DNA of 35,938 bases from RGIG5472 sp051867635. GTDB lineage: Bacteria > Bacillota > Clostridia > Oscillospirales > Oscillospiraceae. The notes below the pieces were generated by a model, which was given only the letters and a program-made list of their open reading frames with translations, was not told where the DNA came from and made no database searches. Position numbers and translations under genes: made by a program. Shown here in pieces: positions 6,365 through 16,148 of this stretch (its first letter is position 1; every line of letters begins with the position of its first letter). Location: contig JBJDYT010000005.1 of assembly GCA_051867635.1 (NCBI GenBank), forward strand, positions 1-35,938. Direction: 5' to 3'.

Positions 6365-9300
6365 TTACAGCGAAACGCTCATCCCCTCGGAGAAGAAGTA
6401 CAAAAGCTTCTCCGAGACCTCTTTTTCCAGGATACGCTCCAGCGCCCGGCAGTAGGTCTCCACCTGGGGGCGGTACTCCTCCGCCCGGGCGGTCAGGGCC
6501 GCGCCGTAGACCCGGTCGGTCTTGAAATCCACCACGGCCACGGTGCCGTCCGGCTTTTCAAACCAGCAGTCCACCACGCCGTGGAGCAGGATCTGCTCGC
6601 CCTCCGCCGCGGCGCTGTCCAGCTCCCGGGCGTCCAGCAGCAGCGACAGGCGGTACTCCCGGTGCAGCTCCGCCGTTTTCAGTCTTTTACCCAAAGGCGA
6701 GCGCAGCAGCGCCGCCGCCTCTCCTACCCGGATGGCCGCCGCCTGGGCGGGCGTGACGCACCGCGCCTGCAGCAGCCGCTGTATCTCCGCCCGAACGGCC
6801 TCCTCCGTCCCTTCGCAGCCAAAGTCCATGTACTGCATGAGAAGATGGGTGGCGGTGCCCGCCTCCGCCCCGGTGAGGGCCTTCGTCCCCTCCAGGAAGG
6901 CGGGCCGCTTCAGTCCCCGGATATGGGGAGCCAGGGGCTGCTCCCCCTCCTCCGGCGCGCGGTGCTTCAGCTGTGTGGCGGAGATGACGGTGGGGAGCGT
7001 GGTCTCCCGGCCGTAGGGATAGACGAAGTCCAGCAGCTCCAGCGAGACCTCCGGCTCCGCCGGGCCGCCCGGCGCCGCCTGCTCCGCCGCCGCGCCCCGC
7101 TTCTTATACGCCATGCCGTCGTGACACGCCACCCGCCAGGGGAATTCGTCCCCGGGGCCGCCCGCCGTCCCCAGGCAGCCCGCCAGCTCGCGCAAAGGCG
7201 CGGCCTCCGGCCGGGTCAGCAGGGGCAGCAATATCCACTCGCCCATGGAGCCGCAGCCCTCCAGCGCCTCCGGCTCCGCCGGGGCGGAGGCCATGGCCGC
7301 AAGGTCTGCGAGACGCTTCGCCGCGCCGGTCATGCTGTGGACCAAAATCAGCTTTTCCTTCGCCCTGGTCATAGCTACATACAGAATGCGCATCTCCTCC
7401 GCCTTCATCTCCCGGCTGAGGCGGCTCTCCACCGCCATGCGGGCAAGAGTCGGGTACTTGATACGGCGCTTCAAGTCGATGCAGAGGGGCCCCAGTCCCA
7501 GCTCCGGATGCACCAGCACCGGGGCGCTGAAGTCCTGACGGTTGAACTGGTGGGCCAGGTCCGCCAGGATGACCACCGGGAACTCCAGGCCCTTGGATTT
7601 GTGGATGCTCATGATGCGCACCCCGCCGCCCGCGCTCTTTCCGGCGGAGACGGGGGCCTCCCCCTGCTCCAGCTGCCGGCGGAGCTGGGCGGTAAAGGCG
7701 AAGAGGCCGCGATAGCCCGCGCTTTCAAAGCGCCGGGCGTGCTCCAGCAGCGCAAACAGGTTCTCCCGCCGCTCCGCGCCGCCCTCCATGGCGCCGAACA
7801 CGCCGGGGAGGTTCCACTCGTCGTAAAGCCGGCTCAAAAGCCGGGGCACGCTCAGGTCCTTCGCCGCGGCGCGCAGCTCGCCCAGGCGCTTGAGGAAACT
7901 CCGGGCGTCCTCCCCCTCGCAGGCGGCGAGAGCGTCGTAAAAGTCCGTCTCCGGCGACGCCGCCCGGATGGCCGCGAGACGGTCCGGTGTGAAGCCCAGC
8001 AGCGGCGAGGACAGCACCGAGATCAGCGGCACGTCCTGCCGGGGGTTGTCGATGAGCTGCAGCAGCTGGAAGGTCACGGCGACCTCCATGGTCTCGAAGA
8101 AATCCCCGGCGCTGTTCGCGCTGCAGGGGATATTCCGCTCCTCCAGCGCGGCGCGGAAGGACTTCAGCCGCGTGGCCGGGGAGCGCATGAGGATGACGAT
8201 ATCCTCCGGCCGGATGGGGCGCGGCCCCTCCTCCCCCTGCACGGGGAAGCCCGTGCGCAGCAGTTCGCTGACGCGCTCCGCCACGAAGCGGGCCTCCGCG
8301 TCCTGCTTTTTCAGCTTCCGCACGTCCTCCTGCCTGCGGGGCAGGTCGATGAGATGGAACTCCGTCTCGCAGTCCCGCCGGGGCGCAAAACCGTCGTTCC
8401 CCGCGTAAAGCCGCTCCGCCTCGCCGTACTCCATCTCGCCCATACGGGTCGAAAGAATGCTCGAAAAGACGAAGTTCACCGCCTCCAGCACCTCCCGGCG
8501 GGAGCGGTAATTTTTCGAAAGCAGCAGCTTGCGGGGCTGGCCCTCCTGGGCCTCGGCGCAAGGGACGAACTCCCGGTATTTCTTCAGGAAAATCCCCGGG
8601 TCCGCCAGGCGGAAGCGGTAGATGCTCTGCTTCACGTCGCCCACCACGAACAGGTTCTCCTGCTTCTTCGAGACGGCGGCGAAGATGCGGTTTTGCACTT
8701 CGTTGGTGTCCTGATACTCGTCCACCATGATCTCCCGGTAGCGGGCGGCCACTGTCTCTCCCAGCTCTGTGGGGGTGCCGTCGTCGCGCAGCAGCAGCAA
8801 AATCGCGTCATGCTCCTGGTCGGAGAAATCGGCGGCGTTGCGCCGGGTCTTTTCCTCCCGGTAGCGGAGGGAGAATTCCTCCGTCAGCTCCAGCAGCTCC
8901 CGCACGGCGGGGCCCATGGCCCGCATATCCTCCAGGCACTCCTTGCGGGAAACGGAAAAGGTCTCTTTTTCCGCCTGCATCACCTTTTTGCAGCGATCCC
9001 AGACGGCCTTGGCCGCTTCCTTTTCCGCCGCGGCCTCTCCGCCCCGCACCGCGCCGAGGCGGTCAAAAACGAGGGGATACGCGCCGACAGCGTCCCAGTT
9101 TCCCTGCTCCGCCAGGGCCGCCAGCTCCTTAAGCCGTGCCGCCGCAGTCAGGAAAGGCCCGCCGTAGCCCTTTTGCAGGGCTGGCACATCCGCGAAGTCC
9201 TCCGCCGCGCGGCGAAGGCGGGCGGAAAAATAGGCGCACTTCTCCCCGAAGCGCTGCAGCAGCTCCCGCCCGTAGACCATGTCCGTCGCCATCTCCGGCA

Positions 9301-9928
9301 GCTCCTCCCACTGCCGCTTCACCTCCCCCAGCCAGCGCAGGGGATAGGCGTGGCTCTGGATCTTATCGTACAGGTCCAATATCAGCGCCGTCAGGGCGTC
9401 GTCGCTGCGGCCATAGCCGAAGGTATCCGCCAGGAGCGTACCCTCGCCGCTCTCCGCGCGGCGCTCATAGTACTCCTCCAGCACCCGCTGCAGCGTCCGC
9501 TCCCGCAGCAGCGCCGCCTCGTTTTCCTCCAGCGTACGGAAATCCGCCGTGAGCCGTCCGCCCCGGCGGTCTTCCTCCAGAAGATGCACGTTCTCCCGGA
9601 TCAGGGAGGAGCAGAACGCGTCGATGGTCTTGATCTCCGCGCGGTAGACCCGCAGCAGCTGGCGGCGCAGGTGCCCATCCTCCGGCGTCACGGCCAGGCG
9701 GCGGTTCAGCTCCTCCACGATGCGGCCCCGCAGCTCCGCCGCCGCCGCGCGGGTGAAGGTGATGATGAGGAAATCGTCCACGTCGCAGCGCTCCACCGTG
9801 ATGTAGCGGAACAGCCGCTCCACCAGCACCCGGGTCTTGCCGCTGCCCGCGGCGGCGGAGACCAGCAGCGTGCCGCCCCGGTTCTCCACCGCCTCTCTTT
9901 GCTCCGGCGACAGCTGAAAAGCGCTCAT
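6365..9928 (-). CDS. addA: ATP-dependent helicase/nuclease subunit A
   Basis: 1187 residues, the expected size. AddA is the UvrD-family helicase and 3'-strand nuclease of AddAB, the Gram-positive counterpart of RecBCD, which resects double-strand breaks for RecA loading. Visible: Q-motif-like QLSPEQREAV at the start, Walker A AAGSGKT (26-32), motif II VDEYQDTNEVQ near 398-408, the SIHKSKGLEFPVV helicase motif, and the C-terminal PD-(D/E)XK nuclease with VVDFKTDRV near 1133. All catalytic residues are present. It overlaps addB by 4 bases (ATGA), so the subunits are translationally coupled. No terminator is seen after it; the rpmE promoter lies in the gap. Confidence 0.97.
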   Translation of the reverse strand: MSAFQLSPEQREAVENRGGTLLVSAAAGSGKTRVLVERLFRYITVERCDVDDFLIITFTRAAAAELRGRIVEELNRRLAVTPEDGHLRRQLLRVYRAEIKTIDAFCSSLIRENVHLLEEDRRGGRLTADFRTLEENEAALLRERTLQRVLEEYYERRAESGEGTLLADTFGYGRSDDALTALILDLYDKIQSHAYPLRWLGEVKRQWEELPEMATDMVYGRELLQRFGEKCAYFSARLRRAAEDFADVPALQKGYGGPFLTAAARLKELAALAEQGNWDAVGAYPLVFDRLGAVRGGEAAAEKEAAKAVWDRCKKVMQAEKETFSVSRKECLEDMRAMGPAVRELLELTEEFSLRYREEKTRRNAADFSDQEHDAILLLLRDDGTPTELGETVAARYREIMVDEYQDTNEVQNRIFAAVSKKQENLFVVGDVKQSIYRFRLADPGIFLKKYREFVPCAEAQEGQPRKLLLSKNYRSRREVLEAVNFVFSSILSTRMGEMEYGEAERLYAGNDGFAPRRDCETEFHLIDLPRRQEDVRKLKKQDAEARFVAERVSELLRTGFPVQGEEGPRPIRPEDIVILMRSPATRLKSFRAALEERNIPCSANSAGDFFETMEVAVTFQLLQLIDNPRQDVPLISVLSSPLLGFTPDRLAAIRAASPETDFYDALAACEGEDARSFLKRLGELRAAAKDLSVPRLLSRLYDEWNLPGVFGAMEGGAERRENLFALLEHARRFESAGYRGLFAFTAQLRRQLEQGEAPVSAGKSAGGGVRIMSIHKSKGLEFPVVILADLAHQFNRQDFSAPVLVHPELGLGPLCIDLKRRIKYPTLARMAVESRLSREMKAEEMRILYVAMTRAKEKLILVHSMTGAAKRLADLAAMASAPAEPEALEGCGSMGEWILLPLLTRPEAAPLRELAGCLGTAGGPGDEFPWRVACHDGMAYKKRGAAAEQAAPGGPAEPEVSLELLDFVYPYGRETTLPTVISATQLKHRAPEEGEQPLAPHIRGLKRPAFLEGTKALTGAEAGTATHLLMQYMDFGCEGTEEAVRAEIQRLLQARCVTPAQAAAIRVGEAAALLRSPLGKRLKTAELHREYRLSLLLDARELDSAAAEGEQILLHGVVDCWFEKPDGTVAVVDFKTDRVYGAALTARAEEYRPQVETYCRALERILEKEVSEKLLYFFSEGMSVSL

Positions 9929-12900
9929 ACCTCTCCCCCTTCCCCGTTTTGTCTCATCTCCGCCCAGAACTCCTCCGTGGTCACGGGGCGGATATAGCGC
10001 AGATGGTCGCCGCCGCGGCCGTCCTCAAAGTGGCAGGCGGCGGAAAAGTCGCAGTAGCGGCAGGCCGTTTCCTCCTCGCTGCGGCAGCAGGGGTCCGCAT
10101 CCACGGTCCCCGCCGCCATCTCCCGCAAAATGGCGCGGAGCTGCCGCTCCACATGACGGCCGAGAGAACCCAGCATCTCCGCGTCCGCAAGGCTGCCGGA
10201 AAGGCTCCCGTCCTTCTTCACCCGCACGGGCAGATAGCAGGGGCTCTCCAGGGCGCTGTGCTCCATGGCCCGCAGCACGGCGGGGTCCGACAGCACCAGG
10301 CCGCTGCGGGTCATCTCTTTTTCGAAGGCGTGGCGCAGCGCCTCTTCCCCGATATTGCGGCTCTGTCGCAGCAGCGTATCCCGGGCGGGCATGTACAGCA
10401 CGCCCGCTGGTTCGATGGGATAGCCGAAGCGGCTCTCGCCCTGTGACTGTAAAGTGAAAAGGTATAACAGCATCTGCAGGTTCAGCCCGTAGCGCACATC
10501 CGCCAGGTCAAAGGATTTCCTGCCCGTCTTATAGTCCACTACCCGGAGGTAAAGCCGCCCCTCGTGGAGCCAGCCGTCCACCCGGTCCACCTTGCCCACC
10601 ACCTGCAGCTCCTTATCCCCCTCGGAAATGGTGATGGCCGGGATGTCGCCGCCGTCGCTGAAGGTGAGCTCAAAGGCGAGAGGCACGAAATCCGACTCCG
10701 CCAGCTCCGCCGCGAGACTCTCCACGATGCGCTCCGCCAGCTCCCGCAGGCGGCGGAAGAGATAGCGGAAGCGGGCGTTTTTCTCCTGCAGGCCCCCCAG
10801 CTCCTCCTCCGCGTAGCGCTCGGTATACAGGGCGGTAAGCCGGCGCAGCTCCGCTTGCTCCACCTTGGCAAAGCCGCCCCGCTTCTGCGCCTCCTTTGTC
10901 ACGTTTTCCAGCAGGTAGTGCAGGAATGTGCCGATCTCCGGCGCGTCGAAGGAGGAGACCTCCCGCTTTTTCGCCTTCAGCCCGTACTGCAGGAAATAGG
11001 CGTAGTGGCACTGGCGCACCTTGTCCATGCGGGAGGCGGACATGCGCAGGCGGCTGCCGTAGAGCAGCTCCACCGCTTCTCGCGAGAGCCGTCCCCGCTC
11101 CACAGCGGCGGCGCGGTCCATGGCCGCGAGAGCCTCCGCGTACGCCTCTTTTTCCGCGAAATACCGCCAGAGCCTGCCGCCCTTCCAGCTCCCTGCCGCC
11201 TGCAGGGCGGGCAGGGGCGCCGCGGCGGCGTCCGCCTCCGACGCCTGACGCAGGGACAGCCCGGGAAACAGCTTTTTAAGCCTTGACACCACGAAAGCAG
11301 GCCGCAGCTCGCTCCCCGCGACGTCCGCGGTGGGATAGCTCACCATGATGCGCTCCGTGGGCTGGGCCAGGGCGGCGTAAAGGTTCTGCAGCTCCAGAAT
11401 GAAGCGGCCCTCCGCCCCCGGCGCGAGGCGGATGCCCCCCGCGCTCATCAGCTCCCGATCCTCCTCCGTGAGAAGGCCCGCCGCGCCCACGGGCGCGGGG
11501 ATGACACCATCATTGGCGCCCATGAGGAACAGGCACTTCACGGTCTTGCGGTCGTTCTGGGTCATGGCGCCTACCTTCACCTGGTCCAGCGCCACCGGGA
11601 TGGTGCCCACCCGGTACTGGGTCAAAATCAGGCGGAAAAGGCGGCTGAACTCCGCCGTCTCCATGGGGCTGTCCCCCAGGATCTCCACGAACTGGTCCAT
11701 GACGCCGCAGAGGATGTTCCAAAGCTGGCTGTACTCCTCCGCGCTTTGCAGCTCCCCCGCCTGCTGGAAGCGCAGCACCCGCGTCTCCAGCTGCTGCGGC
11801 ACCTCCAGCGCCTCTAAAAAGCGGTAGACCGCCGTCACCATGTCCCGGGCGCAGGCAGCGTTTTTCAGCCCCTCCGCCAAAGCCGCGAGAGGCTGGCGCA
11901 CCCGGCGGCGCAGCTCGTTCACCCGCTGCAGGGCCGCCTGGCTCTCCTCCGTCCAGCGCGCACCGTAGCCCTCCGGATGGGCGGTCCAGTCCGTCTCCCG
12001 GATCCACATACTGCCCCGGATCTCCCAGCGGATCACATAGTTCTCCAGAATATCGCACTCCGCGTCGCTGAGGGGACCAAGGCCCGTCTTCAGCCAGCGG
12101 AACATATCCTCGTATTCATACCCGCCGCTCACCGCCTCCAGTGCGGCGCAGAGCAGAGTCATCAGCGGCTTTTCCAGAATGTCGCTGCGCTCATCGAGAT
12201 AGCACGGGATGCCGTAGCGCCGGAACACCGTTTCCAGCGTGCCGCGGTACTCCTCCAGGTTCCGGGCCACCACGCCGATATCCCGGTAGCGGTAACCCTC
12301 TCGGGTCAAGCGGCGGATCTCCGCCGCCACAGCCTCCGCCTCCGCGTAGGCGCTGGGAGCGGAAAGCACCGACACCGCGCCGGCGCAGTCACCCTCGTAG
12401 GCTTCGTTTCCGCCGAAAAAGTGCCGCTCCAAAAACGGCAGCGGGCCGTCCGCCTGCGGGGCCTCAAAATGCCGCGTCTCCACCTGCGCCCCGTTTTCCC
12501 TCGCCAGCATACGCAGCCGCCCGATGGTGGCAGCGGTGTCGTCAAAAATGCCGCTTCGGTCCTGGGGATCAAAGAGCATGGTGACGGTGACAGTGCGGCT
12601 CTGGCGCAGCATGACGGAGAGGGCGCGCTCCTCCTGGGCGTTGAAGTAGGAAATGCCGTCGAGGAAAATGTCCGCATCCCGGACATAGCCGGCATCCGGA
12701 AGCAGCTCCGCCATACGGCTGACCCGGTCCCGGGCGTCCGCGCCGCCGCTTTGGAGCTTCGCCTCGTACACGCCGGTGATCAGGGCCAGATCCTGCAGCT
12801 TCTTCCCCGTCTCGCCGCCGATCTCCTCCGCCCGGGCCATGAGCTGCTCCGGTGTGACGCGGTAGTTGCGGAACTCGTCCGCCAGGCTGATGAGACTGGT

Positions 12901-13242
12901 GAGGAAGGCGGACTTCAAAAAGGAGCGGCGGAAAAAGCGCAGCTTGCCCCCCACCTCCTGCAGCGTCCGCTGCATGGTCAGCAGCTTTCCGCCGCCGTCC
13001 AGCTCCGTCCCGAGGCCGCCCGCGCTGGCCAGCACCCGCTCCGCCAGGCTCTCAAAGCTCAGCACCTCCGCGTGGCGGGAGACAGTGTCGCCGCAGGCGC
13101 GGCAAAGCTCCGTCTCCGTCTCGTGGGTGGCGTACTGCGGCACGATGAGGAGCTGGCGGCTGCCGTCCCCCAGCTCCCGTATGGCCTGCAGCACCGCCTC
13201 CGACTTGCCCGACCGGGCCCGGCCCGTCCAGATCCGCAGCAT
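9925..13242 (-). CDS. addB: ATP-dependent nuclease subunit B
   Basis: 1105 residues, usual size. AddB has a helicase-like fold without helicase activity, recognises Chi-like sites, and cuts the 5' strand with its own nuclease domain. Visible: P-loop GRARSGKS (7-14), nuclease segment VVDYKTGRKSFD near 897-908, and four iron-sulfur ligands, one in RQCHYAYFL near 742 and three in CRYCDFSAAC near the C-terminus, which staple the nuclease domain. Ribosome site AAAGGAGG lies 7 bases before the ATG. It follows rsgA with a 55-base gap that contains a hairpin. Confidence 0.97.
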   Translation of the reverse strand: MLRIWTGRARSGKSEAVLQAIRELGDGSRQLLIVPQYATHETETELCRACGDTVSRHAEVLSFESLAERVLASAGGLGTELDGGGKLLTMQRTLQEVGGKLRFFRRSFLKSAFLTSLISLADEFRNYRVTPEQLMARAEEIGGETGKKLQDLALITGVYEAKLQSGGADARDRVSRMAELLPDAGYVRDADIFLDGISYFNAQEERALSVMLRQSRTVTVTMLFDPQDRSGIFDDTAATIGRLRMLARENGAQVETRHFEAPQADGPLPFLERHFFGGNEAYEGDCAGAVSVLSAPSAYAEAEAVAAEIRRLTREGYRYRDIGVVARNLEEYRGTLETVFRRYGIPCYLDERSDILEKPLMTLLCAALEAVSGGYEYEDMFRWLKTGLGPLSDAECDILENYVIRWEIRGSMWIRETDWTAHPEGYGARWTEESQAALQRVNELRRRVRQPLAALAEGLKNAACARDMVTAVYRFLEALEVPQQLETRVLRFQQAGELQSAEEYSQLWNILCGVMDQFVEILGDSPMETAEFSRLFRLILTQYRVGTIPVALDQVKVGAMTQNDRKTVKCLFLMGANDGVIPAPVGAAGLLTEEDRELMSAGGIRLAPGAEGRFILELQNLYAALAQPTERIMVSYPTADVAGSELRPAFVVSRLKKLFPGLSLRQASEADAAAAPLPALQAAGSWKGGRLWRYFAEKEAYAEALAAMDRAAAVERGRLSREAVELLYGSRLRMSASRMDKVRQCHYAYFLQYGLKAKKREVSSFDAPEIGTFLHYLLENVTKEAQKRGGFAKVEQAELRRLTALYTERYAEEELGGLQEKNARFRYLFRRLRELAERIVESLAAELAESDFVPLAFELTFSDGGDIPAITISEGDKELQVVGKVDRVDGWLHEGRLYLRVVDYKTGRKSFDLADVRYGLNLQMLLYLFTLQSQGESRFGYPIEPAGVLYMPARDTLLRQSRNIGEEALRHAFEKEMTRSGLVLSDPAVLRAMEHSALESPCYLPVRVKKDGSLSGSLADAEMLGSLGRHVERQLRAILREMAAGTVDADPCCRSEEETACRYCDFSAACHFEDGRGGDHLRYIRPVTTEEFWAEMRQNGEGGEV

Positions 13243-13270
13243 ATCCCCGCCTCCTTTCGTCCCTATAGCG

Positions 13271-13297
13271 AGAGAAGTCCCTCCACGGGACTTCTCT
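13271..13297 (-). other. Perfect hairpin between rsgA and addB
   Basis: AGAGAAGTCCC / GGGACTTCTCT with a 5-base loop begins immediately after the rsgA stop codon. The tail on the minus strand is CGCTATAGGG, with no T-run, so it may act as a processing or stability element that separates addBA expression from the upstream genes, rather than as a terminator. Confidence 0.55.
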
Positions 13298-14185
13298 TCA
13301 TTCCTTATGCGCGCATTCCCACTCTTTCAGGGGCTTCAGCTCCTCGTACAGGCGCACATAGCTCCTGTGCCGGGTGGGCTGTATCTTCCCCTCCCGCAGC
13401 GCCTGCAGCACCGCGCAGCCCTTCTCCTTGGTATGGCTGCAGCCCACAAAGCGGCAGCCGTCCAGATAGGGCGCGAACTCCCGGAAGGTCTCCGGCAGGC
13501 GCTGCTTCAGCTCCCAGCTCATCTCCGCCGTTTCAAAGGAGGAAAAGCCCGGGGTGTCGATGACCTCCGCGCCGCAGTCCAGCTTATACAGCTCCGTGTG
13601 CCGGGTGGTGTGGCGGCCGCGGCCCAGCGCCTCGCTCACCTCGCCCACCTTCAGGTGGAAGTCCGGCTGCAGGGCGTTCAAAATGCTGGATTTTCCTACG
13701 CCGGAGTTCCCTGTAAAGGCGGAAAGCTTGCCGGCGATCAATCCCTTCAGTTCCTCCAGCCCCTCCCCGGTGACGGCGCTGAGCCGCACCGTGGGAAAGC
13801 CGGCGGCGGTGTAGGTCTCATACAGTGCGTCCCCTCTGTCCAGGTCGCACTTGTTGACGCCGATCACCACCCTGCAGCCCTTCAGCGCGGCGATGGCGGC
13901 CACCCGGTCGATGAGGTACGGGTCCGTCACAGGGTTCACGTTCGCGCACAGCACCACCAGCTGGTCGATGTTGGCGGCGGCGGGCCGGAGGAAGGCGTTC
14001 TTCCGCTCCTCCAGCGCCTCCACCACGCCTTCTCCGCCGCCCAAGGCGCGCACCTCGGCAAAGTCCCCCACGAGCGGGCTGCAGCCCTCCCGGCGGAACT
14101 TGCCCCTGGCGCGGCAGGTCAGTACCTCCTCACCGGTGTCCACATAGTAGAAGCCGCTGAGGGCCTTTTGTATCCTTCCTCTCAA
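13298..14185 (-). CDS. rsgA: Ribosome small-subunit biogenesis GTPase RsgA
   Basis: 295 residues, normal for the family. RsgA is a circularly permuted GTPase that checks late 30S assembly. The permuted order is visible: NKCD (G4) at 111-114 precedes P-loop GNSGVGKS (159-166) and DTPG (210-213). The N-terminal OB-fold occupies about the first 65 residues, and the C-terminal zinc motif uses C244, C249, H251 and C257. The switch segment GRGRHTTRH (188-196) is intact. Its start overlaps the prkC stop by 4 bases. In Bacillus-type clusters rpe and thiN follow it; here addBA follow. Confidence 0.97.
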   Translation of the reverse strand: MRGRIQKALSGFYYVDTGEEVLTCRARGKFRREGCSPLVGDFAEVRALGGGEGVVEALEERKNAFLRPAAANIDQLVVLCANVNPVTDPYLIDRVAAIAALKGCRVVIGVNKCDLDRGDALYETYTAAGFPTVRLSAVTGEGLEELKGLIAGKLSAFTGNSGVGKSSILNALQPDFHLKVGEVSEALGRGRHTTRHTELYKLDCGAEVIDTPGFSSFETAEMSWELKQRLPETFREFAPYLDGCRFVGCSHTKEKGCAVLQALREGKIQPTRHRSYVRLYEELKPLKEWECAHKE

Positions 14186-16134
14186 TGGAAATTGATCTCC
14201 TCATCATAGTTCAGCACATCGTCGAAATAGACTCTGACCTGATGGCCGCTGCCCTTTCCGGTGAAGGTATACTCCACATAGCCCATCATGGTGCTGACCG
14301 TTTCGTTATAGACTTCCTCCCCGTCGAACTCAATGACCACGTGGATCTGGTCCGACTGCCAGAACGGCAGGGTGTAGCGCTTGGTCACGCTGCTGGGGGG
14401 AGGACCTTCGCTGATGACGAAGCTGATCTCCGTCCCGGAGTCCACCGTGTCGCCCGGCTGGATGCTCTGCTCGATGACGGTCCCCTCCGGCTCGTTGGAT
14501 TCGCGGCTGCTGCTGGCGCCCACCACCAGGCCCAGAGCCTCGGCGTTGCGCTTGGCCTCCGCCTCCGTCTGGCCCAGGAAGGAGACCACTGTCACGGGCA
14601 CCGGCTCCGGCCCCTTGCTCACCACGATGTAGACGGTGTTGCCCTCGTTCAGGGCCTCCCCGGCGTCGGGGATGGTGGAGACGATCTTGCCCGCCTCGAT
14701 AGTGGGGTGGTACACCTCATCCTTCTCCACCTTCAGGCCCAGGTTCATGTTGGACAGCAGCACATGGGAGGCCTGATAGTCCTCGCCGATCAGGTCCGGC
14801 ATCTCCTGGCTGCCGTCGCCGCTGCTGAGGAAGACCTCGATGACGGCTCCGGGCTTTTTCCAGGCTCCCTTGCCGGGGTCCTGCTCCACGATCTGGCCTA
14901 CCTCGTACCTGTCGCTGACGCGGTTGCCGATGACCTCGATCTCAAAGATGCCCTGGATGCGCTCGTCCGACTTGGCCTCGTCCAGGGTCATGCCGATCAG
15001 GTTCGGGACCTCCATCATGCCGCTGCCGCCGCTGAGACTGGACATGAGCACCTTGCCCACGCCCAGCAGGAGCACCAGCGCCAGCACCACCAGGCCCGCG
15101 ATCATCAGGACGTTGTGCTTCTTGCCCCGGCGCTTGACGGACCGGATGCTGTCATCGTCGTCCCCGTCATCGTCCTCCGGCAGGCGCGAGGCGCTCTGCT
15201 TGCGCACCGTGCGGGAAATATGGTTCACCTCCGCCACGGGCAGGGGGCTCGTGGGGTCGTCCGGCTCCGCAGGGTGCAAATCCTTCATGGAGAAGTCCAT
15301 CTTCACATCCGGGTTCTTGCGGAACTCCTCCAGCGCGGCGATCATCTCGTCGGCGCTCTGGTAGCGGCGGTCGGCGTCGGGGGCCATGGCCTTCATGCAG
15401 ATCAGCTCCAGCGACTCCGGGATATCCGGATTCACCTCCCGCGGGGAGAGGGGGATGGAGGAGAGGTGCTGCAGCGCCACGGCCACGGCGCTGTCCCCCT
15501 CAAAGGGCAGGCGGCTCGTCAGCATCTCATACAGCACTACGCCCGCGGAGTAGATGTCGCTGCGGGCGGTGACCCGCTCGCCCCGGGCCTGCTCGGGAGA
15601 GATATAGTGGACGCTGCCCAGGGCCTCCTGGGTCAGGGTGTTGGCGGAATTGGAGAGGCAGGCGATGCCGAAGTCGGCGATCTTCACGCTGCCGTCCCGC
15701 AGGACCATGATGTTCTGGGGCTTGATGTCCCGGTGGACGATGCCCCGGCTGTGGGCGTGGCTCAGGCCCCGCATGATCTGGGTGATGAAGTGCAGCGCCT
15801 CCACCCACTTGAGCTGGCCGCGCTTCTCCATATACTGCTTCAGCGTGATACCGTCGATGAGCTCCATGACAATATACTCCGTGTCCCCGCCGCGGGAAAC
15901 GTCGTACACCGAGACGATATTCGGGTGGGAGAGCATGGCGACGGCCTGGGACTCGTCGCGGAAACGGCGGCGGAAATCCGCGTCCTCCGTCAGCTCGCTG
16001 CGGAGGATCTTCACCGCCACCATGCGGTTGAGCCGGTGGCACTTGGCCTTGTAGACCACGGCCATGCCGCCGGAGCCGATGACCTCCAGTATCTCATAGC
16101 GGTTGTCCAGCATCTTGCCTATGTACTGATCCAT
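14182..16134 (-). CDS. prkC: PASTA-domain Ser/Thr protein kinase
   Basis: 650 residues from the ATG at 16134 (AAAGGAGGG ribosome site). It is a membrane-anchored Hanks-type kinase that senses muropeptides or lipid II and controls cell-wall and growth processes. Order: kinase domain 10-270 with glycine loop GSGGMA (20-25), ATP lysine K42, catalytic HRDIKPQN (134-141), DFG (154-156) and SPE; an acidic juxtamembrane segment including DDDGDDDD (321-328); one transmembrane helix 341-361; three PASTA repeats, beginning near VPNLIG, MPDLIG and the more divergent VTVVSFLG; and an extra C-terminal domain of about 70 residues, probably beta-rich. stp lies directly upstream, the usual antagonist pair. 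Confidence 0.97.
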   Translation of the reverse strand: MDQYIGKMLDNRYEILEVIGSGGMAVVYKAKCHRLNRMVAVKILRSELTEDADFRRRFRDESQAVAMLSHPNIVSVYDVSRGGDTEYIVMELIDGITLKQYMEKRGQLKWVEALHFITQIMRGLSHAHSRGIVHRDIKPQNIMVLRDGSVKIADFGIACLSNSANTLTQEALGSVHYISPEQARGERVTARSDIYSAGVVLYEMLTSRLPFEGDSAVAVALQHLSSIPLSPREVNPDIPESLELICMKAMAPDADRRYQSADEMIAALEEFRKNPDVKMDFSMKDLHPAEPDDPTSPLPVAEVNHISRTVRKQSASRLPEDDDGDDDDSIRSVKRRGKKHNVLMIAGLVVLALVLLLGVGKVLMSSLSGGSGMMEVPNLIGMTLDEAKSDERIQGIFEIEVIGNRVSDRYEVGQIVEQDPGKGAWKKPGAVIEVFLSSGDGSQEMPDLIGEDYQASHVLLSNMNLGLKVEKDEVYHPTIEAGKIVSTIPDAGEALNEGNTVYIVVSKGPEPVPVTVVSFLGQTEAEAKRNAEALGLVVGASSSRESNEPEGTVIEQSIQPGDTVDSGTEISFVISEGPPPSSVTKRYTLPFWQSDQIHVVIEFDGEEVYNETVSTMMGYVEYTFTGKGSGHQVRVYFDDVLNYDEEINFH

Positions 16135-16148
16135 GACAGTCCCTCCTT

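Noticed and set aside
6215..9997. 1260-codon plus-strand frame opposite addA
   Set aside because: Antisense shadow of a high-GC gene; no family resemblance, Arg/Gln/Leu-rich and lacking a ribosome site.
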